The notes: a model not told the origin generated them from the letters alone. Shown: positions 5,316-13,011, counted from the stretch's first letter. The stretch is 13,855 nt of DNA from JBGPJM01 sp041485385 (GCA_041485385.1 JBGPJM010000132.1:1-13855); one strand, 5' to 3'. Numbers and translations are program-made.

Positions 5316-6458
5316 ATGTCCCCCGTCCCTTCCTACGTCCGCGTCGGTCCCCGCTCCTCCAGCGGCCTGGGGAACCTGCGATTTGTCTCGTTCAATACGT
5401 GGCTGATCGTCATCAACGTCGTCGTGTTCATCCTGAACAACTGGGTCCTCAGCGCTCCGGGGCTGCAGGTGCGCGTTTCCTTCGGCGATGAGTACGTCCC
5501 CGGCGTGACCAAGGAGCAGATCGCCCGGGGTCAGGTGCTCACGACCAAGACGGGGACCCACCCCACTGTGCCCGGCTGGCTCTCCCACCCGATCATCGAC
5601 CCGCAGACGCCCGAGACCAACCCGCAGGGGCTGCCCGTCGTCGCGATCGAGAACGGCAAGATCGTACCGAGGTACAAGCAGATCGGGCGCGAGCGATTCG
5701 GGGCCATGCCGGCCCTTGAGGCGATCGGCCACCTCTCCACCGGGAAGGGGTTCATCCCCGGCTTCCAAGTGTGGAGGTTCGTCACGTTCCAGTTCCTGCA
5801 CTACAACGAGGTCCATCTCCTGCTCAACATGCTGGGCCTCTGGTTCGCGGGCGGCATGGTCGAGCAGTTCCTGGGGTCCAAGCGCTACGCCGCCTTCTAC
5901 CTGGTGTGCGGCATCTGCGGCGGCCTCATGTACCTGCTCCTGAACTTCCTGGGCTACCTCGTCGTGCACGTCCTGGGGCTGGGGACCGTCGCCATCCCCG
6001 GCCTGCTCTTCAACGACATCTACACGCCCCTCATTGGCGCCTCCGCCGGCGTTTTCGGCGTGCTGATCGCCGCGGCCAGGATCGAGCCCAACGCGATGGT
6101 CCGGTTCATGTTCGTCATCCCCATGCGCCTGCGCACCGCCGTCGCCGCGATGGTGCTCGTGACGCTCTTCAACCTGTTCACCGGCCGCCAGAACGCCGGC
6201 GGCGAGGCGGCCCACGTCGGCGGCATCCTGGCCGGCTTCTACTTCATCCGCAACACGCACCTGCTCCGCGACTTCTTCGACATCATCGGCAACTCGCATC
6301 GACCCGACCGTCGGATGCCGGCGCCCTCCGCCGAGTGGCTCGCCGACGAAGCCAGGGTGGATGGGATCCTGACCAAGGCCCACCAGGGCGGTAGCGAGAG
6401 CCTGACCGAGGAGGAGCGGCAGATCCTCCACCGCGTCGCGCGCCGGCAATACGGCTGA
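5316..6458 (+). CDS. Rhomboid-family intramembrane serine protease with DUF6576-like tail
   Basis: A 380-residue rhomboid. The catalytic serine is S243 in GASAGVFG and the catalytic histidine is H300 in AAHVGGILAGF. The conserved second-helix motif is FLHYNEVHLLLNML (H162, H167, N171), with WRFVTFQF before it. After a first membrane segment (about 27-42), an unusual soluble stretch of about 105 residues (45-150) precedes that helix. It includes a Pro/Thr-rich part and VVAIENGKIVPRYKQIG, and no domain was recognised in it. The C-terminus (348-373) repeats the short helical module of the M50 neighbour (VDGILTKAHQGGSESLTEEE). The ATG at 5316 has no Shine-Dalgarno; the frame is open far upstream but that part overlaps the M50 gene. 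Rhomboids cut single-pass membrane proteins within the bilayer; the substrate here is unknown. The gap to the M50 gene is 85 bases, consistent with co-transcription. Confidence 0.93.
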   Translation: MSPVPSYVRVGPRSSSGLGNLRFVSFNTWLIVINVVVFILNNWVLSAPGLQVRVSFGDEYVPGVTKEQIARGQVLTTKTGTHPTVPGWLSHPIIDPQTPETNPQGLPVVAIENGKIVPRYKQIGRERFGAMPALEAIGHLSTGKGFIPGFQVWRFVTFQFLHYNEVHLLLNMLGLWFAGGMVEQFLGSKRYAAFYLVCGICGGLMYLLLNFLGYLVVHVLGLGTVAIPGLLFNDIYTPLIGASAGVFGVLIAAARIEPNAMVRFMFVIPMRLRTAVAAMVLVTLFNLFTGRQNAGGEAAHVGGILAGFYFIRNTHLLRDFFDIIGNSHRPDRRMPAPSAEWLADEARVDGILTKAHQGGSESLTEEERQILHRVARRQYG

Positions 6459-6503
6459 GCCCGCGGCATCCCCGGGCGCGCTGGCCGCCTTCAATCCACC
6501 TTC

Positions 6504-7826
6504 ATGGCGATTACGTTCGAGATCCTCGCCCGCTCGGCATGCACTGGCGCACGGCTCGGGCGCGTGCACACGCCGCACGGGTCCTTCGACACGCCGGCCT
6601 TCATGCCCGTCGGCACGCGCGCGACGGTGAGGGGGCTGCTGCCGGGCATGGTCGCCCGGACGGGCGCACAGATCATCCTCGGGAACACCTACCACCTCAT
6701 GCTCAGGCCCGGCGACGAACTCATCGCCCGCCTCGGCGGCCTGCACGGCTTCACCAACTGGCACGGGCCCATCCTCACCGACTCCGGCGGCTACCAGGCC
6801 TACTCGATGGCCGACCTGAACACCGTGACCGACGACGGCGTCACGTTCAAGTCCATCGTCGACGGCGGCATGGTGACGCTCACCCCCGAGCGGGCGGTGC
6901 ACATCCAGAACAACCTCGGCGCCGACATCATCATGGCCTTCGACGATTGTCCCCCCTCGGTCGACCCCGCGGCGGCGCCCACCAACCAAACGCGCCTGCG
7001 CCTGGCCGCCTCGCGCGACGCGGCGTCGCCCGACGGCGCCGGTCGCGACGCACCCGACGCCGCCGCCGCCCCGCGCCGTTCGCTCAAGGCGAGTCGCGCC
7101 TATGACCACCCCGCCCGCCTCAAGCAGGCCAACGAACGGACCGTGCGCTGGCTTGAGCGCTGCAAGGCCGCCCACCGCCGCGATCACGACCAGGCGCTCT
7201 TCGGAATCGTGCAGGGCGGCACGGACCTCGACGCCCGCGCCTGGTCGGCGCAGCAGGTCTGCGGGATCGATCTACCCGGCTACGCCATCGGCGGCGTCGC
7301 AGTGGGGGAGATGTCCGGCGACATCGCGCGCGTCGTGCGCCACGTCGCGCCGCTGCTGCCCGAGGCCAAGCCACGTTACCTCATGGGTGTCGGGTACGAG
7401 CGCGACATTCTTTGCGCCGTCCTGGCGGGCGTGGACATGTTCGATTGCGTGCTGCCGACGCGCAACGGCCGCAACGCCGGCGCGTTCACGCGCGCGGGGC
7501 AGATCCGGCTGCGCAACGCCCAGTACGCCGAGGACCCCGGACCGATCGAGGCGGGGTGCGATTGTCCGGCCTGCTCGCCGGCGCTGCACGGCGCCGCATT
7601 CCGGGGACCCGGCGGTGACTCACCGTTCTCCCGCGCCTATATTCGTCATCTGTTCATGGCCAAGGAGATGCTCGGCCCCATCCTCGTCAGTTTGCATAAC
7701 CTTCGGTACGTCCAGCGCCTGATCGTGGACATACGCGCCACCATCCGCGATGATGATTGGCTCGGATTTGTGGGCCGCTGGCCCAGCGCGGCGGCGGGCC
7801 TCCCGGCGCTCCCAGCGCGGGCCTGA
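6504..7826 (+). CDS. tgt: tRNA-guanine transglycosylase (queuine tRNA-ribosyltransferase)
   Basis: Bacterial Tgt swaps guanine 34 of GUN-anticodon tRNAs for preQ1 in queuosine synthesis. Expected landmarks are present: D93 in LTDSGGYQ, the base-recognition segment AFDDC (D147, C149), GIVQGG (234-239), AIGGVAVGE (261-269), and nucleophile D314 in DMFDCVLPTRNGRN. The zinc site is C352, C354, C357 and H398. C149 and V267 match bacterial preQ1-using enzymes. At 440 residues it is about 65 longer than usual because of two insertions. One is an Ala/Pro/Arg/Asp-rich loop at about 152-200. The other is a 15-residue insert between C357 and SRAY (376) inside the zinc site. The ATG at 6504 begins MAITFEILARS and has no visible ribosome site; the gap to the rhomboid is 45 bases. 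Position before yajC-secDF follows the widespread tgt-yajC-sec order. Confidence 0.97.
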   Translation: MAITFEILARSACTGARLGRVHTPHGSFDTPAFMPVGTRATVRGLLPGMVARTGAQIILGNTYHLMLRPGDELIARLGGLHGFTNWHGPILTDSGGYQAYSMADLNTVTDDGVTFKSIVDGGMVTLTPERAVHIQNNLGADIIMAFDDCPPSVDPAAAPTNQTRLRLAASRDAASPDGAGRDAPDAAAAPRRSLKASRAYDHPARLKQANERTVRWLERCKAAHRRDHDQALFGIVQGGTDLDARAWSAQQVCGIDLPGYAIGGVAVGEMSGDIARVVRHVAPLLPEAKPRYLMGVGYERDILCAVLAGVDMFDCVLPTRNGRNAGAFTRAGQIRLRNAQYAEDPGPIEAGCDCPACSPALHGAAFRGPGGDSPFSRAYIRHLFMAKEMLGPILVSLHNLRYVQRLIVDIRATIRDDDWLGFVGRWPSAAAGLPALPARA

Positions 7827-7955
7827 GCCGTCGTTCCCCCCGCGCACCCGATGCCGGCGCTGGGGTCCCCGCCCGTCTCTGCATGGAGGCCGACGGGCCG
7901 CCAAGGCACACGCACCCGCTGCCCGGCTTCAGGCCGGTCGGTTCTGGATCCCTCG

Positions 7956-8486
7956 ATGCTCCACGCCCCCACGCTCCAGCATCCTTGCCTTCTCGCCGAC
8001 CAGATCCTCGCGTCGCTGGTGCCGGCGCAGCCCGGCAACAACGCGGCCGACAGTTCGGTCCATCAGCTCAGCGGGCAAGCCGACCCCGGCTCGTCGGCGC
8101 CGATCTCGGGCACGCAGGGCCAGCCCTCCGGCGCGACGACATCGTCAAGCAATATGTCGACGATCCTGCTGATCCCGCTGGCGCTCGTGGCCGTGATGAT
8201 CATCACGCAGGTCATGTCGGGGAAGAAGGACAAGAAGCGCCGGGTCCAGCTCCTGTCCACGCTCAAGCGGCACGACCGGGTTCAGACGATCGGCGGGATC
8301 ATCGGCACCGTCGTCGAGGTTCGCGACGAGGACGTTCTGCTCAAGGTCGACGAGGGTTCCAACACGCGAATCCGCTTCGCCAAGTCGGCCGTGCAGCAGG
8401 TGCTCCGAAGCGCCGATGGGGGCGGCTCCTCCGACGGCGCCTCGGCCCTGGAGGCCAAGCCCAAGTCCGAGAAGGCGACCGTCTAG
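7956..8486 (+). CDS. yajC: Sec translocase accessory subunit YajC
   Basis: A 176-residue YajC, a small inner-membrane partner of SecDF. The single membrane helix (MSTILLIPLALVAVMIITQVM, from about residue 67) is followed by the basic SGKKDKKRR stretch. The cytoplasmic beta domain then reads HDRVQTIGGIIGTVVEVRDE, LLKVDEG, TRIRFAKSAVQQVL, as in the family. Proteobacterial YajC is about 110 residues and starts near the helix. Here a polar Ala/Ser/Gln/Pro/Gly-rich N-terminus of about 65 residues precedes it, led by a mildly hydrophobic LLADQILASLVPAQ. The start is uncertain. ATG 7956 is preferred because it includes that segment. ATG 8154, just before the helix, is an alternative. The frame is also open upstream to 7851. 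No strong ribosome site is seen. A small CCGGC/GCCGG stem (7923-7937) lies 18 bases before the chosen start. Confidence 0.88.
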   Translation: MLHAPTLQHPCLLADQILASLVPAQPGNNAADSSVHQLSGQADPGSSAPISGTQGQPSGATTSSSNMSTILLIPLALVAVMIITQVMSGKKDKKRRVQLLSTLKRHDRVQTIGGIIGTVVEVRDEDVLLKVDEGSNTRIRFAKSAVQQVLRSADGGGSSDGASALEAKPKSEKATV

Positions 8487-8560
8487 CCCGTCCCGCTGCC
8501 CCGCCGACGCCCCTCTCCTGCGCACCACCCTGAGAACCAGCCAGCCGGACTGCATCCGCC

Positions 8561-11500
8561 ATGCGAAACCTCGTACGAAACTCGGTCCTGGTGATCCTGG
8601 CCACACTCATCGCCATCGCCGCGATCATCCCACCCGACAAGAAGCTCCGCGGCGCCAAGGACCTGACCGGCGGGTTCAACGTCGTCTACCAGGTCGATAT
8701 CCGCGCGGAGGAAAACCCCCGCGACGTGCTGGAAAAGGTCATCCAGGTCGTGCACGACCGACTCGACCCCAAGGGCCTGCTCGATATCTCGATCGTCGCC
8801 CAGGGGAACGACCGCATCGAGATCTCCATGCCCTTGCCCCGGCCCGAGGTGAAGGCCTTGCTGGCCAAGTTCGACGAGGAGCTGGCCAGGCTCTCCACCG
8901 GCTCGGTGGCCGCCGACGAGTTCGAGCGCGTAATCCGCCTCCCCGCCGACCAGCGAAGCGCGCAGCTCCAGGCGCTGGCGGGCGGCGACGCCGAGCGCCT
9001 CAGGCTCTTCCAGGCCGCCGCCGCCGCTTTCGACGCTGCCCAGACCACCCGCCCCGCGTACGAGGAGCAGAAGAAGAAGCTCGACGCCGCGAGGGAGCGG
9101 CTGAACGCGGCCGAGAAGGTCCCCGAGTCGGTCGGTGGTCCGGAGTTCGTGGACCTGCTGCGGGCCGGTGTGTTGGCCGACGAGCAGGCCCTGGACCCCT
9201 TGGCCTTGGCGCTCGCCAGCGCCGAGCTGGCCTACGAGAAGGCGCGGGACGATGCCCTGGCGTCGGTCATCTCTCCGGCGGAGGTCCGCCGGGCCCTTCG
9301 CCTCTCCAACGACAAGATCAAGGTGCGCGACGAGACCCAGAGCGATCAGATCGTCGAGCTCGATTCGCCCCGCGAGGTCGCGCTCAAGCGACTCCGCCAA
9401 AGGCACCCCTCGGCCGTGGCCCAGCTCGATCGCGTGGTCGCCGCATGGAACGCCTACGAGACCCGGCAGTCCACGCTCAACGATCCCTCCGACCTCATCC
9501 GCCTGCTCAAGGGCGCGGGCGTGCTCACGTTCCGGATCACGGTCGACCGCGGCACATACGCCGAGGAGGGCCGCCTCCGCGAGTTGCTGCACAAGGTCGG
9601 GCCGGCCAACGCCAGATCCGACCAGGCCCGCTGGTTCAAGATCAACAAGATCCAGAACTGGTACAGCACCGCCAAGCAGGTGCTGGCCCTGCAGGCCGAT
9701 CCGGCGGCCTATTTCGCCGGTCGCGGCTTCGTGGGCGAGGAGTACGACGGCGAGTATTACTTCCTCTGCTGGGACCGCCCCGGGATGCGCCTCACGCCCG
9801 AGGACGGCCAGTGGACACTCGCCAGCGCCCGCCAGGGACAGGACCAACTCGGCCGGCCGGCGATCGATTTCCAGATGGACCGCCTCGGCGCCGACCGCAT
9901 GCGCGCCCTGACTGAGAAGAACATCAACAACAGCATGGCCGTGCTGCTCGACGACGAGATCTACACCGCCCCCAACATCAACGGTGCCATCGGCGGTTCC
10001 GGGCAGATCATGGGCGACTTCTCCCCGGCCGAGCTCCAGTACATCATCCGCGTGCTCGCCTCCGGTTCGCTGCAGGCCAAGCTCTCCTCCGAGCCCATCA
10101 GCGCCAGCACCATCGCCCCCGAGCTCGGCGCCGACAACCTGCGCCGGGGCCTGGTCGCCGGCGCTGTCGCCTTCGTCGCCTGCTCGGCGTTCATGGTTGT
10201 GTACTACTTCTCGTGCGGCCTCGTCTCGGTCCTGGCGCTGCTGCTCAACGCCCTGTTCGTCGTTGGCGCGATGGCCATCCAGAACGCCGCCTTCAGCCTC
10301 CCCGGTATCGCCGGTGTCGTCCTCACCTTCGGCATGGCCGTCGACGCCAACGTGCTGATCTACGAACGAATGCGCGAGGAGCTGCAGAAGGGCCTCGACC
10401 TCAAGACCGCCGTTCGCCTGGGCTACGAGAAGGCCCTCGCCAGCATCGTTGACGGGAACCTCACCACGCTCATCCCCTGCATCGTCCTGGGGTTTACCGG
10501 CACGCAGGAGATCAAGGGATTCGCCATCACGTTGGGCATCGGCAACGTGATGATCCTCTTCACTCAGCTCTTCGTCACCCGCCTCCTTTTCGCATGGCTC
10601 GTCGAGTACACCGGCGTGTGGAAAAGGGCCTCGATGCTCCCCATCGCCGTCCCGGCCATCCACCGGATGTGGCACACGGCCATCGATTGGATGCGCCTCC
10701 GCTACGTCTTCATGTCCGTCTCACTGGTCCTCACCGGCGCTTCGGTCGTTTTCATGTTTTACCAGGGCTCGGACATGCTCGACAACGAGTTCCTCGGCGG
10801 CACCAAGGTCACCCTCCAGCTCAAGGAGACCGCCCCGGGGAAACGCATCACTATGACGCGAGCCGATGTCGAGAAGACCCTCAAGACCGCCGCCGAGGCC
10901 TCCGACGACCCGGTCCTGAAGAACCTGCAGACCTCCGTCATCCTCGTCGTCAACCCCGAGGCCGACGGTGTGACCTCCTCGGTCTTCGCGATCAAGACCG
11001 TTCTCACCGACGCGAAGGCCGTCCAGGCCGCTTTGATCCATGCCTTCGCGAACGTCGTCGACGCCCAGCCCCGCCTCTCCTTCGACCGCGCGAGCGTCGA
11101 GGACCCCAAGGCCGCCCCCGTCTACCCGATCCTCGACCCCGTCCTTGGCAAGAACGTCGACCGCCCCGACGTCGTCAACGACGTGCGGGATTTCATCGGT
11201 GGCGCGGCCATCGTGCTGGACAACATCAACCCCCCGGTGCCCCTAGCCTCGATCCCGGTGCGCCTCGCCCAGCTCCGTTCCCAGACCGACTTCCAGGACA
11301 TCGCCGCGCGCGACCAGCACGTCGTGCGACTGGCCGGGACCGAGAGCGCCGTGACCTCCGCCGTCATCCTCGTCAAGGACCCGGCGGTCTCGTTCCAGGA
11401 CAACCAGCAGCAATGGGAATCCTCGGTGCAGGCCCGGGAATGGAAGCTCGCCACCTCGGCCCTGACGCAGATCACCACGCTCGCCAGCGTCGAGTCCTTC

Positions 11501-12124
11501 AGCGCGCAGATCGCCCAGACGTTCAGGGCCCAGGCCATCCTCGCCGTCGTGCTCAGCACCGTGCTGGTCGTCATCTACGTCTGGGTCCGCTTCGGCTCGA
11601 TCCGCTACTCCGGCGCCGCCATCATCACGACCCTCCACGACTGCCTCGTCGCCGTCGGCGCCATCGCCTTCGCCGAGATCCTCTTCGACAACGCGCCGGG
11701 GGTGGCCACGACGCTGGGGATCATGCCCTTCAAGGTCGATCTCAACCTCGTGGCGGCCGTGCTGACCATCCTCGGCTATTCGCTCAACGACACCATCATC
11801 GTCATGGACCGCATCCGCGAGAACAAGGGCAAGCTCCCCAACGCCACGCGCTCCATTATCAACGGCTCCATCAACATGACCATCAGCCGTACCGTCATCA
11901 CCTCCAGCACCACCGGCCTGGCCGCGCTGGTGCTGTACCTGTACGGAGGCGAGGCCGTTCGCGGGTTCGCCTACGCGATGCTGGTGGGAGTCGTGGTCGG
12001 GACCTACTCCTCCATCGCCGTCGCGTCGCCCCTGGTCTGGTCCGAGGCCCACGAAACGCACCACCGCGGCGGTCCGCCGGGGGCCGGGGCCACCGTCGCC
12101 GCCCCGACCATGGCCACGGTCTGA
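8561..12124 (+). CDS. secDF: SecD-SecF fusion protein, enlarged periplasmic domains
   Basis: A single 1187-residue chain joins SecD and SecF, the membrane pair that uses the proton gradient to help pull exported proteins across after SecA/SecYEG. SecD part: first helix 7-23, KDLTGGFNV (33-41) for the usual DLxGG, a long periplasmic P1 region (about 24-528), then five helices with GMAVDANVLIYERMREEL (591-608; D595 matches the proton-path Asp). SecF part: helix near 714-734, NEFLGGT (742-748) where DFTGGT is usual, an enlarged P4 domain to about 985, then five helices with LGYSLNDTIIVMDRIREN (1071-1088; D1077). B. subtilis SecDF is about 737 residues. Most of the excess is an Ala/Glu/Arg-rich helical stretch at about 100-315 and extra P4 sequence. 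The ATG at 8561 starts MRNLVRNSVLVILATL; no clear ribosome site. The gap to yajC is 74 bases with no promoter-like motif. Confidence 0.96.
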   Translation: MRNLVRNSVLVILATLIAIAAIIPPDKKLRGAKDLTGGFNVVYQVDIRAEENPRDVLEKVIQVVHDRLDPKGLLDISIVAQGNDRIEISMPLPRPEVKALLAKFDEELARLSTGSVAADEFERVIRLPADQRSAQLQALAGGDAERLRLFQAAAAAFDAAQTTRPAYEEQKKKLDAARERLNAAEKVPESVGGPEFVDLLRAGVLADEQALDPLALALASAELAYEKARDDALASVISPAEVRRALRLSNDKIKVRDETQSDQIVELDSPREVALKRLRQRHPSAVAQLDRVVAAWNAYETRQSTLNDPSDLIRLLKGAGVLTFRITVDRGTYAEEGRLRELLHKVGPANARSDQARWFKINKIQNWYSTAKQVLALQADPAAYFAGRGFVGEEYDGEYYFLCWDRPGMRLTPEDGQWTLASARQGQDQLGRPAIDFQMDRLGADRMRALTEKNINNSMAVLLDDEIYTAPNINGAIGGSGQIMGDFSPAELQYIIRVLASGSLQAKLSSEPISASTIAPELGADNLRRGLVAGAVAFVACSAFMVVYYFSCGLVSVLALLLNALFVVGAMAIQNAAFSLPGIAGVVLTFGMAVDANVLIYERMREELQKGLDLKTAVRLGYEKALASIVDGNLTTLIPCIVLGFTGTQEIKGFAITLGIGNVMILFTQLFVTRLLFAWLVEYTGVWKRASMLPIAVPAIHRMWHTAIDWMRLRYVFMSVSLVLTGASVVFMFYQGSDMLDNEFLGGTKVTLQLKETAPGKRITMTRADVEKTLKTAAEASDDPVLKNLQTSVILVVNPEADGVTSSVFAIKTVLTDAKAVQAALIHAFANVVDAQPRLSFDRASVEDPKAAPVYPILDPVLGKNVDRPDVVNDVRDFIGGAAIVLDNINPPVPLASIPVRLAQLRSQTDFQDIAARDQHVVRLAGTESAVTSAVILVKDPAVSFQDNQQQWESSVQAREWKLATSALTQITTLASVESFSAQIAQTFRAQAILAVVLSTVLVVIYVWVRFGSIRYSGAAIITTLHDCLVAVGAIAFAEILFDNAPGVATTLGIMPFKVDLNLVAAVLTILGYSLNDTIIVMDRIRENKGKLPNATRSIINGSINMTISRTVITSSTTGLAALVLYLYGGEAVRGFAYAMLVGVVVGTYSSIAVASPLVWSEAHETHHRGGPPGAGATVAAPTMATV

Positions 12125-12148
12125 GAACCCCCGGCGGTATTGTTCTCA
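12122..12148. promoter_or_regulatory. Perfect inverted repeat TGAGAAC/GTTCTCA at the secDF stop
   Basis: TGAGAAC (12122-12128, containing the secDF stop codon) and GTTCTCA (12142-12148) are perfect 7-base inverted copies separated by 13 bases. No T-run follows. The right arm overlaps the putative -10 TATTGT at 12138-12143, so it may be an operator for the LysM gene as easily as a 3'-end hairpin of the secDF mRNA. Confidence 0.4.
12138..12143 (+). promoter_or_regulatory. Putative -10 element for the LysM gene
   Basis: GGTATTGTT (hexamer TATTGT) contains the only TA dinucleotide between secDF and the LysM gene. It is identical over nine bases to the putative phoU -10. Transcription would start near 12150, giving a leader of roughly 50-80 bases depending on which LysM start is used. 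Confidence 0.4.
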
Positions 12149-12227
12149 TGGGTCCGGCGCCATGCGTGCGTCCGGGGCTGATGAACCGGCCTGTGTGCGG
12201 CCGATGAACTCGCTGGGAAACCCCAGA

Positions 12228-12989
12228 ATGAACGACACTCCGACCCGCGTGTTCGGCCTCATGTGCCTGCTGGTGGCGATCTGGATCGCCACGTACTGGC
12301 TCTACGAGCCCGCGGAGCCGCGGGTGACCTTTGACAAGGGTCCACGGACCGCCGCCGGGGCCACGCCTCCCAGCCCCCAGCCCTTGGCCGAACTCTCCGA
12401 CGTCCGTCCCGACGATTCCCTCCGACCCGCCCCGCCCCCGGATCGCCCGCTCGGCCGCCCTCCCGCAAGCCAGCCGGCCCGGCCCCCAGCTGCCCCGCTC
12501 CCGGCGCCCAAGCCGGAGCAGCCCGCCCAGAAGCAGTTCCAGGTCGTTCCCCCCGAGTTCCGTGAGTACGTCGTCCAGTCGGGCGATGCCGGATGGGAGA
12601 CAATCGCCCAGCGCGTGTACGGGGATCGCTCGCTGTGGAGAGTGGTGTCGCAGGCCAATCCGTTCGTCACACCCGACAAGCTGATCCCCGGCCGGACCAA
12701 GCTGAGGATGCCTGTCGACCCCGCCAACATCCAGGGCGTCCTCGTCGAGGCTCCGGCACCACCCGCCAAGCCTGCGCCAGGGTCCCCGCAGTCCCCCGAT
12801 GAGGCGGCCGCGCCGCCCGGTGGCGACGTTGAGTACGTCATCAAGGACGAGGACACGCTCTCGGGCATCTCCAAGGCGTTCTACGGCAAGGCGGGGCTGT
12901 GGAAGAGGATCTACGACGCCAACCGCGCCGTGATCTCCGACCCCGACTCGCTCCCCCTTGGCGCCAAGATCAAGATCCCACCGCGCTGA
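12228..12989 (+). CDS. Membrane-anchored double-LysM protein
   Basis: A 253-residue protein with one N-terminal membrane helix (9-26, FGLMCLLVAIWIATYWLY) that looks like an uncleaved signal anchor. A Pro/Ala-rich linker (about 38-105) leads to two LysM domains. The first is at about 112-163 (YVVQSGDAGWETIAQRVYGD, LWRVVSQAN, LIPGRTKLRMP). The second is at about 202-252 (YVIKDEDTLSGISKAFYG, LWKRIYDAN, LPLGAKIKIP). LysM modules bind N-acetylglucosamine polymers such as peptidoglycan, so a periplasmic wall-binding role is inferred. There is no hydrolase domain. The start is uncertain: ATG 12228 is preferred for a clean signal anchor and a GGGA at 12215. ATG 12204 would add eight residues, but its upstream bases can pair in a CGGCC/GGCCG hairpin. 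A G-TANNNT motif suggests its own promoter rather than read-through from secDF. Confidence 0.85.
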   Translation: MNDTPTRVFGLMCLLVAIWIATYWLYEPAEPRVTFDKGPRTAAGATPPSPQPLAELSDVRPDDSLRPAPPPDRPLGRPPASQPARPPAAPLPAPKPEQPAQKQFQVVPPEFREYVVQSGDAGWETIAQRVYGDRSLWRVVSQANPFVTPDKLIPGRTKLRMPVDPANIQGVLVEAPAPPAKPAPGSPQSPDEAAAPPGGDVEYVIKDEDTLSGISKAFYGKAGLWKRIYDANRAVISDPDSLPLGAKIKIPPR

Positions 12990-13011
12990 GGCTCCCGCAC
13001 AGCCGAACGCC

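Noticed and set aside
5304..7187. Long open frame (about 627 codons) antisense to the rhomboid and tgt genes
   Set aside because: It spans two well-recognised genes and their gap, with low-complexity translation and no start signal. It is a shadow of codon usage.
8483..10675. Very long open frame (about 730 codons) antisense to secDF
   Set aside because: The translation is Gly/Val/Asp/His-rich with no domain or membrane pattern. Such frames arise opposite GC-rich genes with strong codon bias, and secDF on the + strand is unmistakable.
11243..12064. About 270-codon antisense frame in the SecF half
   Set aside because: The composition is extreme (Gly, Asp, Val, His), it has no homology features, and it lies opposite conserved SecF membrane helices.
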